DNA of 64,000 nucleotides from Zonotrichia leucophrys gambelii. Its lineage: Eukaryota; Chordata; Aves; Passeriformes; Passerellidae. The stretch spans positions 3,805,001-3,869,000 of the forward strand of contig NC_088188.1 of assembly GCF_028769735.1 (NCBI RefSeq), read 5' to 3'. The notes under the pieces were generated by a model. It worked only from the letters and a program-made list of their open reading frames with translations, ran no database searches and was not told where the DNA came from. Both the position numbers and the translations under genes were made by a program. Shown piece after piece: positions 49,313 to 62,180 of the stretch; the stretch's first letter is position 1; every line of letters starts with the position of its first letter.

Positions 49313-52300
49313 AACCCCAGAGAAGTGTGAGAGTTCACAGCCCTCACAGGCACTGAGAGCCTCCCACACCTGCACAAGGTGATGAGGTCTGAGATGATGG
49401 TGCTGGGCTGTCAGGACACAGCAGAAGAATTGCTGCTCACTCCAAGCAGCATTTGCAGTGGGTTTTTGGAAGGACAGGTGCTGTGAGCTCTGCAAAGCAC
49501 ACACTACTGCCTGGGAAATGAAACAGAAATGCCTGTCTGAGGTGACATTGCTATTCTGAATCAAAACCAGTGTTATCCTCAGAGACTCACACCACCTGTC
49601 ACACCCACTTTTCCCATTCACTGTTTTTGTCATTATTATAGTATCAGCAGGGAAGTATCTGAGCTATTCATTTATTCATTCATTCCCAAAGGCTACTACT
49701 GGCTTACCTGCATAGCATGTAACAAGTAATTAAGCATCAGGGAAAAAAAATAAGGAATGTGATTAATGAAGAACATGGAGAAGAAGTATATTAAAAAAGC
49801 AACTTCTTCTCTGGCAGTAATAAATGATGGTTTCTCTAACACAGCTCAAGCTCCACTGTAATGTGGTATGCAAAGTCTGAGCACAAAATTGCCTGGAAGA
49901 CTGGGAGGAGATAAAAAAGTTCATCAGGTGTAGAATCGATTAGCACAAGGCATAATTACCACAGGGTCAGGGCGTCTGGGGAAGGCAGCACAGGACAGCC
50001 AGTCTTGTTGGGATTTAAAAAAAAAAAAAACAAAACAAAACAAATAGGAGTTTGAATGTAACCATGGCTGCCAAATGCTGGGTGCCTCATTGGTAAACCC
50101 ACACCCTAATCAAATCCTTCATCTCCTTAATTACAGTGTATGTCTGTTCCCAGGACTATGGCTGGGGAGGATGTCCTTGTCAAATAGGGAACATGGGATA
50201 CTTGGCCAGCATGAAACAAAGAGCTTAAATCATTTCCAAAACATGGAACATTTTCCATTTATGACCCATTTCAACAAAAGCTCTCAGCAGTAAGAGTTAA
50301 AAAGGACATGGGCCAGATGTGAGGAGAAGCTCACAGTGTCACTTCCCTGTCCTGTCCAGCTGGGACACAGCTCCCTGCAAGGAGATCCCTCATCTCACCC
50401 CTGCCTCATCTCCTTGCAGACTCCTGCCTAAATAATCAGCCTGGCAGCTCCCACAAGCCAAGGGAAGGCTTCAATTAGAGATAAGTGACAGGATTTGGCT
50501 CAAAGGACAGACTAAAATGAATTGGCACCTAGACCTGAACTTAAAACCAAACTTATTCATTGAGACTTGGAACAGTTCCTTTATGTGGAATGGGAAAAAT
50601 CAGAAGCTCTTGCAAATCTGAAAAACCAACAGAAACGGAAGTAGTAGCTGAGGTTTATATTAGTCATCTGAAAGGATAGGAACCATTAACTTTCAGGCAA
50701 TGCTTTCTCCCACACCCAGCAGCTCTAGCTCAGGACTCAGTTTAGACCCAATTTCTGGGGGTTTTTATCTCATGCAAACACAGAATGAAACACAATCTTT
50801 ACCAGAGGAAAAAACCTCCTCTTGGGACATTTTAGATCTAAGCAGCAGCCTCACCGGATTTTCACATCAAAGAGGAGAGCCTCAAAAAATAATGTTATTA
50901 TTTCAATTATTCAAATCTGAGAAAATTCAGATACTCCCCCAATTCACATTCTCCTCATGGACTCTGTGGCAGAAAAAATTGGGCCTGCCACCAGAAGCTC
51001 TACTTGTCTTCTGCCTTTCTAATCTTTAGACAAGACTAACAAGTTGAGCTAATTCATGCAGTGAAACATATCTCAGAGACTTTGTATATGAACTAATTAA
51101 AATAAAGAAAACCAGTATGGATAATGATAGAGCAAATCAAGTGCATATGAATTCAGTCAGTGACTCACTGCTCCCTTGTTTTCCTTATTGGAAAACTTGG
51201 CTTATCACCATACCGGGGTGACGATGAGTCAGGAAACTGGCATCAGCCACAAATTGGAAGGAAATTAAAATAAGTATCTACAGAATCTCCTTTTTGGAGA
51301 GATTTTGGAGATTTTTGCTGTCTTTGTATGGATGTGGTTATAGACTTCACAGTTGGAACCTCATGGTTTTCTGACTAGATAAAATCAAGAAAGGAAAGAG
51401 GCATTTATGAGATCCAGAGACAATACATAATGATTTGGCTCTTATTCTCAAAATCAGTTTGATGCCTTTACTTTTATAAAAGTAAATATTTTAACCAAAT
51501 ACATTTGAAGCACGTTACCACATTCTAATGAATGCTTGATACTACCTTATCAAGTAAATAGGTGTGTATTAATCACTTGGAACCAGCCAAAGCACATGCA
51601 AATATTTTAACAGCACTAAACTGACAACTAAGAGTGTGCATGGCGTGGGGTTAACAGTTCTAAACCCAAGTCCATGCCAGCACAACCAGTTTGCTGCCAC
51701 CTCACTCACACTGACCATGAGAACTTGCTCTGTTACACCTTCTGACACAGCACCTGTTGGATTTTAGGTTTTCAGGCAAATTGGGAACACAAATCCCACC
51801 AAAAAGCCTGGGCTATTATGTGCACTTCTGTGTACAAGCAGCTGTGCCTCTGGAGCTCATTGATTTAATTTCACAATAATAAAATTAAATTCAAACTGTT
51901 AAACTAAAAAATTCAGACAAAAAATGTAACTTTCAAGGTTGTGAAGGTGAAAGGAAGAAATCCTCAATGTTCTCCAGTTCCACACTCCAGCACTTTTTAC
52001 CCACTTCCTTTTCTCCTACAGCTCTGCACATTTCTGTGACACAGGAGACTGAATGGACTGGGCTAATTAGTGACTGATGATTTACAGCAGATGACAGCTA
52101 ATTTCTCCAGTTAAGAAGATTTCTATCAAATCTGTAGAAATGTGCACCCAGATTGGACATACTTCCAAGTGACTGCATCTCATCTCTCATTTGCATTTCG
52201 CTCTGTTTGGCAGTGCCTTGCAGCTATTTCAGAACATCACAAGCTGTCCAGGGCACATTGCTATATTGTATGTAATTGTAAGGAGCTTGCTATTCTTTTT

Positions 52301-52974
52301 TACCACAAAGGATGTTTTAGGGAATGCAAGGGAGATGCCAGATGCAGAGGCACCTTGTACAGAGGGATCTGCAGAAGAGCAGGAGCAAAGCAGCCCATCA
52401 GGGAATGCCAGGCACATTCCAGGCAGGCTCCTGCAGTGCAGGACTGGCACATTGCTCAAAGGGTGACACATCCACTGCCACGGTCCTGGGCTAGCAAAGA
52501 GCTCTTGCCATCGACTTCATGCCAGTCCAGGGCTGTAAGAGCACACCTTCAGTGCTCCTGCACACTGATTTTCACAAGTGGCTGTGCAATGGTAATGTCC
52601 ACTACACAAACCTCCCTCTGTGACCTAGATCTCATGAGGCTTTAAGTGCACAAGCAGGAAAAGCTGGAATTGTCCATAGCATCTCGTCCACAGATTAAAA
52701 CCTGGATAAAACTGGGATACAAACTTGGTGCTGCCATCCTTTTTTAAGACAACAGGAAGGAAATCTGTAAAAGAACCCAAGGCCCCACTATTTCAAGTAG
52801 CAACCTAAACCTTGTTTAAAATTCCAGATAAAGAAGGTTTTGGACTCAGCTAAAAATACTTACCCCAACTTTAGTAATCCAGAATAGCCTTTTACTCCTA
52901 GACACATGCTTTAAACACCCCTGAGACTGCTGCTGAACATGGCAGGTAGGTTTATGAATCTGTCATCCTGCATA
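49313..52974. other. Intronic DNA without recognised gene
   Basis: An A-rich tract (50017-50046) and a perfect 20-bp palindrome (51467-51486) are present. A 167-codon plus frame (52142-52645) has no recognisable domain. The rest is unique. Confidence 0.5.
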
Positions 52975-53332
52975 AAGAATCATGGAATGGTTTAGGTTAG
53001 AATGGATGTTAAAGCTCATCTTGTTCCAAAACACTGCCATGGCCAGGGACACCTTCCACTGTGCCAGGCTGCTCCAAACCCCATCCAAGCTGGCCTTGGG
53101 CACTGCCAGGGATGCAGGGGCAGCCACAGCTGCTCTGGGCACCTGTGCCAGGGCCTCAGCACCTATGGCAGTTTGAAGCCATTCCCCCATGTCCTGGCAC
53201 TCCATCCCTGTCCCCAGTCCCTCTCCAGCTCTCCTGGAGCCCCTTCAGGCCCTGGAAGGGCCTCTAAGGTCCCTCCTGAGCCTGCTCCTCTCCAGGCTGA
53301 ACAAGCCAAACTCTCTCAGCCTGGGGTCATAA
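52975..53332 (-). mobile_element. CR1 LINE 3' fragment, minus orientation
   Basis: Reversed CR1 tail: aatcatggaatggtttaggt, then ctgccatggccagggacacc, then aaaccccatccaagctggcc, then ttgggcactgccagggatgc, then cctgagcctgctcctctcc and aggctgaacaagcc. Blocks are well kept, so this is one of the younger copies. Same orientation as SPNS2. Confidence 0.93.
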
Positions 53333-55525
53333 GAGGGAGGATAAGGAGGGAGGATAAAGCTGCTCCAGGGCCACCATAACTCAGTGCTTTCTTTCATCCA
53401 CCTCTTTTCTCTCTAGAGCACCATAATTAGGACTTTTGGGGTCCCCTCACCCACCCTGGAGGATGTGATCTGGAGGGCACATCCCTACAGCAGCTTCCCA
53501 TATCCAACACACATTCCCTTCCTCCTTTTCCTTCTCTCCATCCTGGTATTGAGCTGGGAACTCTCCCACCACAAGTGCACTGATCTGCAGGAATCCCACT
53601 ATCTGCATGATGTAAATAAATCAAAAGTCCCTGTTTTAGCCTCACAGGCTATGAGGGAGATGTTTTTCCCACAGACAAGGCCGAATGGGGCTACATTCCT
53701 GCACACTGCCCATGTTTGGGTCCTGGAACCACCCTGAGCTTTCTGTCACAAGTGTTTAAAGCAGCCACTGCAAACTCCAACCATGGGCATATTTTAATTT
53801 ATGTATGAGTGGAAATGCCCTCCTGTCACTGCCCATTCCAACATCTCCCTCAGATTAAAACACCTTTCCCTGAGCACAAAGCAATGTGACACTCCTCACA
53901 AGCATTTATCTCCCACAGACACACACTGAGTGTTTTTATTTCATTCTGGGTCCTGGTCAAGCTGTGTCAGTCACAGCTGAGTATGGTGCCCACCTGTCCA
54001 TTAGTTCTTCTAAGCAAAGTGTCTTTACAGTAATCTCACTGACAAAGCAAGTGCCTTTGTACAGGTAATTAGTAAAGCACACAGGTATTCAAAGATCTGT
54101 GTAGGGCACAAAAGCTTGTAAAGGAACCCACAGCTTACCCACAGCACTGTTAGAGAAAAGAAACCCACTCTGGAGTTATCACAGGAGATATTTAAATGCC
54201 TCGGTCTAACTTCTTTAAATGATCTACTAAAGAATTTACTGTGTTCCACAATAGGTCCATGGCTGATATAGCAAAAATCTGTGGATAAAACCTTATACCT
54301 GCATGAGAGTGTGTACTCAGATGAGAACAGGGACACTAAAATAAGCATGGGTTATTTTTTAGAAGTGAGGGCTTCTCCAGACCTGCAAGGACTCAGTGCT
54401 GTGGGCATGTGGCTGCAGTGAGACCAGGAAGTCCTCACAGCACAAAGTGCAAGTTGCAGTGGTTTTTGGAGCTAAAACACCCTTCACAGGAAGGGTTTTG
54501 ATTCTGCACTGCCACAGGACCTCCATGAGCAGGGCCATGGTAACAGGACAGTGATGCACACTCCTAGGTGACAGCAAAACCTGAATTCAACCCTGAATTA
54601 GGAGACAGGGCTGCTCTGTTCTCAATCCTGACACTACATCACTATTTAACCTTGGGCATGTTACTTGATCATGCAGGATTTCAGAGTCTGCATTAGCCTA
54701 ATGAAGATAATAACAATAATCATGTGTGTCACAGATACAGTTGGGCTTGGTTATTATGTTCTCATGAAGTGCTTGGAAGAGCCCCAGATGAAAGGGAAAT
54801 TAGGAGAAGGAAGATTAATTATAAGATGTGCATCCCAAATAAAAACCAGACAGGAACATTGTTGTTGCTGTTATTAGTGGAGAGTCTGTCTTATTTAGGC
54901 CAGCTTTTATTTCTCTGTTGGTAAAGCAGACCCATTTTAATCACTTTTAATCACTTTCCACGTTCAAATTTTATTTGTAGATGGTAGGCAGCTGATAAAG
55001 GCTGCTGAGCTTCTGATACTGCAGACATAAAAGCCTTTGATTGAAGGTCTGATTTCACAGTAACCACTGTCTGTGATATGACAGGCCTGACTGTGTTTTT
55101 ACTGTTGTGAGGCAAAACAAGGAACCAAAAGTTTACTGCCACTCTGAAGGAAAGACTGGGATTGAAGAAAAGGAAACATTTCCTGTGGCTAAACACACCA
55201 CAGTGAGCATAGTCATAATGGGAAATTATATCAAAATTGGGTATTTAACAAAAACTTGTGCAAATGGAAACATCTTTTGTACAGTGATTTTGTCTCAGGA
55301 AGTACCAAGTATTTCTCATTTAGGTTAGTATCAATTCCTGTTTCAACATGGGAAAAGGGACACAGGGAAAGGCACAGTGACACATCTGAGCTCACACCCA
55401 GCTGAGCAGCACAGCCCAGAGAGAGCCAAGAGTTTCCCCAAGCCTCAGCCTGGGCTGCTCTCCCTGGAGCTGCCTCCTCCTCTGCCAGAGATCACCCTTG
55501 TGCCTCCTGCAGCCTGCTGAGAGCA
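53333..55525. other. Intronic DNA without recognised feature
   Basis: Unique sequence. Immediately after the CR1 there is a short doublet (gggaggataa, 53335-53357). The segment ends at the 16-bp minisatellite. No gene was recognised. Confidence 0.55.
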
Positions 55526-56217
55526 CCCACACAAACTGAACTGCATCCCAGAAAAACTGCATCCCACACAAACTGCATCCACACAAACTGCATCCCACAC
55601 AAACTGCATCCCGGACAAACTGCATCCACACAAACTGCATCCACACAAACTGCATCCCACACAAACTGCATCCCACACAAACTGCATCCCACACAAACTG
55701 CATCCCACACAAACTGCATCCACACAAACTGCATCCCACACAAACTGCATCCACAGAAACTGCATCCCGGACAAACTGCATCCCACACAAACTGCATCCC
55801 ACACAAACTGCATCCCACACAAACTGCATCCCACACAAACTGCATCCCACACAAACTGCATCCACACAAACTGCATCCCACACAAACTGCATCCCACACA
55901 AACTGCATCCACACAAACTGCATCCTGTACAAACTGCATCCCAGAAAAACTGCAGCCCACACAAACTGCATCCACACAAACTGCATCCCACACAAACTGC
56001 ACCCTGTACAAACTGCATCCCACACAAACTGCATCCCACACAAACTGCATCCTGGACAAACTGCATCCCACACAAACTGCATCCCACACAAACTGCATCC
56101 TGGACAAACTGCATCCCACACAAACTGCATCCCAGCCTGCTGAGAGTACCCACACAAACTGCATCCCACACAAACTGCATCCCACACAAACTGCATCCCA
56201 CACAAACTGCATCCCAG
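55526..56217. repeat. 15/16-bp minisatellite, about 44 copies
   Basis: The unit is catcccacacaaactg (16 bp), with a frequent 15-bp variant lacking one C and rarer variants (catcccggacaaactg, catcctggacaaactg, catcccagaaaaactg). On the minus strand all three frames stay open (252, 279 and 317 codons), giving a Cys/Val/Trp-rich 16-residue repeat because 16 is not a multiple of three. These are not genes. A 20-bp block, cagcctgctgagagcaccc, occurs before the array (55510), near its end (56133) and just after it (56215). Confidence 0.96.
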
Positions 56218-56239
56218 CCTGCTGAGAGCACCCAGACAC

Positions 56240-56695
56240 CCCAGAGTCACTGAGGATGGAAAAGATGTCCCAGATCATGGAATCCAACCTGATCCCCACC
56301 TTGTCACCCAGCCAAGAGCACTGAGTTCCACCTCCAGACATTCCTTGGACACCTCCAGGGATGGGGACTCCATCACCTCCCTGGGCAGCTCCTTCCAAGG
56401 CCTGACCACCCTTTCCATGGGGAAATTCCTCCTGATGTCCAGCCTGAACATCCCCTGGTGCAATATGAGGCTGTTCCCTCTCCTCCTGTCCCTGTTCCCT
56501 GGGAGCAGAGCCCCACTTTCCCCTGGCTGTCCCCTCCTGTCAGGAGCTGTGCAGAGCCACAAGGTCCCCCCTGAGCCTCCTTTTCTCCAGGCTGAGCCCT
56601 TTCCCAGCTCCCTCAGCCATTCCTCACATGACCGACTCTCCAGACCCTTCCCCAGCTCCACTGCCCTTCTCTGGACACGCTGCAGGCCCTCAATG
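56240..56695 (-). mobile_element. CR1 LINE 3' portion, about 455 bp, minus orientation
   Basis: Reversed CR1: ccttggacacctccagggat, then ctccatcacctccctgggca, then cctgaccaccctttccatgg, then ttcctcctgatgtccagcc, then cctgagcctccttttctcc, then tccagacccttccccagctc and ggacacgctgcaggccctca. Translation on the minus strand gives a 148-codon frame with CR1-like LQRVQRRA at its start, but no intact enzyme. Its 3' end lies about 20 bp from the minisatellite. Confidence 0.93.
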
Positions 56696-58774
56696 AATGC
56701 CACACTTAAATTCAGCATCATCCAGTGACAAATACTGTTCCAACTCCAACTTCACTGTGATACCAAATTTCATTAAATATCCCTTGGGGTATTCAGTAAT
56801 GAATTGCTTAAAAAATAGATGAGTACAGGAACCTGGGAAAAAATTAATAACTGCACATAGTTTCCAGGACACACAAACTCCTTGCTTTCACCTTGCATAG
56901 AAAGTTTTCAGGTTTAAAAAAAAATAGGGTGGTATTGAACCTTCATTTCTCAAGAGCCAGATTTTTGAAAATTGTTGTCAACAAGTCACCTACACCTTAA
57001 TTTGTGGTAATTAACAATGCAGCAGAAGAAATAAAGTACATAGCCTCCTCTTGTTTCAGGAGACACTGCAATACAGCTAAAGAAGGAGTTTCACCCCTTA
57101 ACTATAAACAGCAAAAGGCTCTAATTTGTTCAGCTTTGCTCATGAAATGTGAATTAATTCTTTAATGACAGGTGCACCTTGGAGTCAGGACAGCTAATCA
57201 CTAGATCAGGAGGTAACCACAGTACAGGGCTCAGAGAAGCCCACATCTTTTTCAAAGAAAGCCTTGGCAAGGTCCCACAAGCCAGTTCACAGCAAGTTTA
57301 TAGCAAAAGGTTATTTCCTAAAAGCAGAACTAATGATCCCTGTTTTTCTATGGCTTTATGCTTGAGACAGCAATCTCCAAGCTTTTTCAGAGGTGGTGGA
57401 TATTTAAAATCTTTTGCCTTTGTGGTTTCTTTCACGTCTCATAAACACTAAGCTCATCTTCCAGGGACTCCCTCTTTTCCCTGGCTCCAAATGTCTGTGA
57501 ATCCTCCAGCAGTATTGTATCATGAAGAAATCGTCCTTCTAGTGTGGCCAAAATTGCCAATGGATTAAAACAGAGAGGAGGGAAATAATGAATAATCCAG
57601 AGAGTAACCAACTTACAAAATACTCTCTGTTTAAAAGAAACTGCTTCCACTGCAATTCACATCTCCATTTATTGGAATTGCTGATGTTCTTTTCTTTTCT
57701 ATTCCCTGTTCTTTCCCATAGTGACTTTCCTGTTTCAGAAGAGCCATCTGCTTCACAGGTCCAGAGTCAGCCACAGCAGCTCCTCCTCTCCATACAGAAG
57801 CAGTTTTATTCCACAGCATCTATAAACTTGGAAATGTGTGCATTGTCCCTTGTCTCCTACAGCTCTCTCTTCTGTTAATCAACACTGTCAGTCATTTAGT
57901 AAGATAAACACCACATAACTTTGGTGGTGGTTGGTTTTTGGGGTAATCCCTACCTCCCATTCCTTATCTCAGGATGTTATGTAAGAAGTAGAAAGCTGTG
58001 AAAAATTCAGAGATAATCAAGATCAGTCACAGGTGCTGCACACAAGGGGCCAACACTGAAATAAAGCAAACAGACTCTTCTTTTGCACAGAAATACCTAA
58101 ACAGCTGAAGAGATGGGGTCAGGAAGAATCTGCTTAGCCACGAAAACGGAACACTAAAGGCAGAGCTTTGATGAAGAAGCCCTGTTGGTGTCCTGTGAAC
58201 TTCCTTTCTCACTGAGAGAAGAATAAAGAAAAGATCCATTTCAAAAGTAAAAGGCAACTCAGTCCAAAATCTGGACAGTCAGTAATCCAGACACTGGTCC
58301 TGCACTTCAGTCACTGCTATCAGACACTTCTTTCAGGAAAAATGTCAATCCTTTTGTTCATTTATTCTTGAGTTAGACATTAAGCAGAAAATGAAACACC
58401 TGAGCTGTATGCCCATTAAAATGCTGTATTATGTCCAGGGGAGGAAATAAAAACAGTGCCAGTCTGCAGCAAAGGGAAAACAGCCTCAGTGCTGTTTGGG
58501 TGTTGAAGGCAATGCACAGTATAGGAAATGCTTCTGTGGTGGTAAATTTAAAGTAAATGAGGATTCAGGAAGTACTGCAAACTCTGAGCACTGAGTTTGA
58601 TACCATCAGATAAAGTGATTGTTGGATATAAGAAACTCCATGTCAAGCTGTGGGACATGCATGTTGGAGGTGGAGAGCAGGCTTAAGACCTCACCTAAGG
58701 GTGGTGCGTGTCCCACAGCCTTTATCCTGCTCCTGCCACTGGCTGGAACCATGCCTGGCTCCAAAAACCCTGGA
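56696..58774. other. Intronic DNA without recognised feature
   Basis: Unique, AT-leaning sequence. No gene or repeat family was seen before the minisatellite at 58775. Confidence 0.55.
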
Positions 58775-59183
58775 GGGGTTTGCTGGGCTGGTGAGCACCT
58801 GCTGACCCCTGCCCACATCAGTCCCTCTCCACCATGAGGGGTTTGCTGGGCTGTAGAGCACCTGCTGACATCAATCCCTGCTGGTGCATGAGGGGTTTTG
58901 CTGGCTGTATCAGCACCTGCTGACATCAATCCCTGCTGGTGCATGAGGGGTTTGCTGGGCTGTAGAGCACCTGCTGACCCCTGCCCACATCAGCCCCTGC
59001 CCTGTATGAGGGGTTTGCTGGGCTGGTGAGCACCTGCTGACATCAATCCCTGCTGGTGCATGAGGGGTTTGCTGGGCTGTAGAGCACCTGCTGACCCCTG
59101 CCCACATCAGTCCCTCTCCTGCATGAGGGGTTTGCTGGGCTCTAGAGCACCTGCTGACCCCTGCCCACATCAGCCCCTCCATG
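58775..59183. repeat. 54/63-bp minisatellite, about 6.5 copies of two types
   Basis: Each copy starts ggggtttgctgggctg. Starts are at 58775, 58838, 58892, 58947, 59010, 59064 and 59127, so the periods are 63, 54, 55, 63, 54 and 63. The long type carries gacccctgcccacatcag. The short type carries gacatcaatccctgctggtg. The order is long, short, short, long, short, long, long. Because 54 and 63 are multiples of three, the minus strand stays open through most of the array (frames 58910-59326 and 58606-58944), and the 55-bp copy shifts the frame. There is no other sign of coding. Confidence 0.95.
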
Positions 59184-62074
59184 GAGAAAGAGGAGGCAGC
59201 TCTGGAGGGCAGTGCAGAACACCCCAAGGTGCAGACACAGGTGTCCCTGAACATGTTTGAGCACATAAGGGCAGCAGGTAAATGCACCAGGACCTGACAG
59301 GAGACACAGGTGAGCTGCCCCAGCACAAAGCTGCTTTCAAACAGGCCAAAGCCAAGCTAGTGAGGGCGCTTTCAACTCAGGCCAAGCCCTGCTGTGAGTG
59401 GCACCCAAAGGCAGCAGATCCCTGTGCAGGTCTGGGCAGGCAGGCAGGTGCCCCAGGAGGGATGCACTCCACCAAGGCACTGCAGCATTCCTCAGCAGCC
59501 TCCGCACGGCCGTGCTTCTCAGCCAGGGCCCCAGAAGCACTTTGTTCCTTAAGCTCTTCCCCGCAAGGTATTGGAGATGATGGAAATGAAAACAAGAGAA
59601 AATTAATCTTTTTATTAATTTAGAAAGATGCAATTCATGAGTCATAGCCAGCTTGTATAAATAATGACATTGTTTAAATCTTATTTGTAATTATACTTAA
59701 AGCCAGAGACTTTCAAAGCTGCACTGAGAATAAGGCATCCAACTGTCTAATTTATTGTTATTTTAAGCAGGTACTGTATGCCCAAATTCCCTTGGCAGAT
59801 TATATCTCAGTTTAAGTGTTTTGCTAGAGGTAATTTTCACATGTTCATGACAGCAGCAATGAGAGGAAGGAAATCAAACAAAAGAGAATTCCATCTATGT
59901 CATCCAATTTCTTCCTCTCTCTGGCAAGCCTGGAAGTGCTTTGTGCATGACTGAGAAACTGCACATTCCCTCTGCTCCACCTGGCTGGGCAGGGAAGAGA
60001 AAGTGGAAGCGAGGAAGGACCAAATGCAAGTGGTTTGGGAAAGGAAACAAACCAATAGGTTTTCTTTATCTTCAGTGCAATCTTAGAAAAATGAAAACCT
60101 GCTCTTTGTGCAACTTCTCATTCTGTGAGGCACCTGCTCATTCGTTACAGCAATGGTAATAAGGAACACAAACTCACAACTAGATCACCTTGAAAGTCTT
60201 GTTCATACTTCTTCAGACTCCTGCAATCCCCAACCACAGACTTACATTTAATAAGGATCAAAAAATATGTATAGAAAACTAGAAGTTACCGAGGGGAAAA
60301 TAATTTGTGCTAATGCATTTATAAACCTGGAGCAGCAATCTGCCTAGGAAATTAGTCTTATTAACACCTCTCTTGAAATACCCATGGCATGCTTGGAGGG
60401 CACCTGCTGATCCTCAAGGGAATGGATGCAATTTTGAGGACCTGTCATACAGCTGGTTGATCTGGAAAAGTTGGACAGAGAACAAAAATGGTTGGAGAAG
60501 TGCCTAACATGTATCTACTGCTTTTAAATCCTTATCACAGTGCTGCACTTGTTGCATGAAATCCCAGATGTAGCAAACACATGGAAAATTATCAGCCTCC
60601 TAACATATATAGATGCTAGTATTATGCCATTTATTCAGCACAGAAGTTGGGCTGGGAAATAGTTACCATCCATCTTTCCTTGAGACTCTGTTTTAACCAT
60701 GAGAATTTCTACATTTAAGCATAATCAAATCCTAAAATCCTATATTTACTGGGACTGCAGGATATGTATTATATATTCAGAAAAATTATACCCTAAATCA
60801 GTTTAACTTTTCCTTTCCCTGCTCCTAGGAATCTGGGGTGCTCCTCCCAAAATGAAGAAACTTGCCTTTCATGTCAATTCCAATTCCCATGCAAAGGATT
60901 TCATTTTTGTTTTTTCTCCTGCTCATTTTGCTCCCACTTTGTGATGGAAGTGACACTGAGGAATCAGAGCTGCTCCTTGCACACTGAAACTGAAACCAAA
61001 TAGAGCAGATTTTCCTTCTGTGTTCACAAACATGATCTTTGACTTTTACGTGGCCATTATTTAAAAACACAAACACAGCCTTTTCCAACCTGGGACTGAC
61101 TTTCAGTTTCTTCCTTGACTTAGCTGTGTCCCTGTCAGTGTCTGCTACAGGTAAGAAAATACAGCATTGATATCTTCAATGGCAGAGACTGAGAAATCTC
61201 TTGTAATTAATGCATTTTGAATGACCTGTAATTTCAGAGAACACCATGAATTGACCTCCTCACATGTGGGGTCACAAACTGCTCTTCCCTCTCTTCTGGT
61301 ACACTAAGGGCCCAGAGGAGGACTGCAGATATTGAGGGACAATAGCCATTAGATGTTAAAAATTCAAGTGTTAGAAATGAAAAAGACATTTATCAAATGC
61401 AGACACACTCTGTCCTACTCATACCTGCTTTTGTGTATAATTTCCTCCTTTTTATATTGTTATTAATGCCATTTTTTGGAATAGAGGAGGAAAAAATATT
61501 CACCTCAAGCACATCACCCTAGGATACATGAAAAAGAAAAGACTGCATAAAACATCTCTAGACATAAAGTTCCTGCTGTGTGCTGGAGGCAGAGTATATC
61601 ACCATTCAGCTAAATGGTGCAATAGAGAAGTGGAGAAAAACTACAGAAATTGCTTTGAAAACAAAAACAAAAAACTGCTTTCCTGGAGCTATCATCAGGT
61701 TTGCTTGTCAGATTGGATACTTTTTTTTTTCTATGCTCCATTCAAATGCAAAGAAAATGCTTGAGGAAAATTGCTAGTTCTGATATTTACACCCTTCACA
61801 TATGCAGCTGGAATGAGATTTCTGCTGTGGTGGAGCAGCAGCATCAACAAAACAGTCTAAGCCTAATGGCAGTCACACTGCAAGCACTATTTAAACATAT
61901 GCAAAGGATTTCCTGATTCCCTGCTACATATTTCCTAGCAAACTTCATGCTTATATAATTTTTAAGTACTTATTCTTACAGCAAATTTTAAGAAAATGGG
62001 CCAACTCAGGGTAAGATGAGTTTGGAGGCAGAACTGGAGGAAGGAGGTTAATAAAGGTAGATGGAGTAATGTGT
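59184..62074. other. Intronic DNA; GC-rich shoulder to about 59.6 kb
   Basis: The first 400 bases are GC-rich with overlapping chance frames. After about 59.6 kb the sequence becomes AT-rich. No gene or repeat family was recognised. Confidence 0.5.
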
Positions 62075-62180
62075 AGATGTGGGATTTAGGGACATGGTGA
62101 CCTTGGCAGTGCTGGGAATAGTGTCAGACTTAAAGGTCCTAAAGGTCTTTTCCAATCTAAACAATTCTCAGATTCCCTGA
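62075..62180 (+). mobile_element. CR1 LINE extreme 3' end, plus orientation
   Basis: A short tail: gatgtgggatttagggacat, then ccttggcagtgctgggaat, then gtcctaaaggtcttttccaa, then tctaaacaattctcagattc. The terminal repeat is degraded. Orientation is opposite to SPNS2. Confidence 0.85.

Noticed and set aside
49696..49710. A strong donor-like atgcag|gtaagcc on the minus strand
   Set aside because: No coding segment precedes it, and it reads equally well as part of an acceptor-like stretch. There is no conserved peptide.
52142..52645. A 167-codon Cys-containing plus-strand frame
   Set aside because: No domain pattern, overlapping frames on the other strand and no splice sites; consistent with chance.
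55445..56398. 317-, 279- and 252-codon minus-strand frames rich in Cys and Trp
   Set aside because: All three frames read the same 15/16-bp minisatellite, and the longest also reads through a CR1. Not a protein gene.
58910..59326. A 138-codon repeat frame on the minus strand
   Set aside because: It follows from unit lengths of 54 and 63. A 55-bp unit breaks it, and there is no start, splice or homology support.
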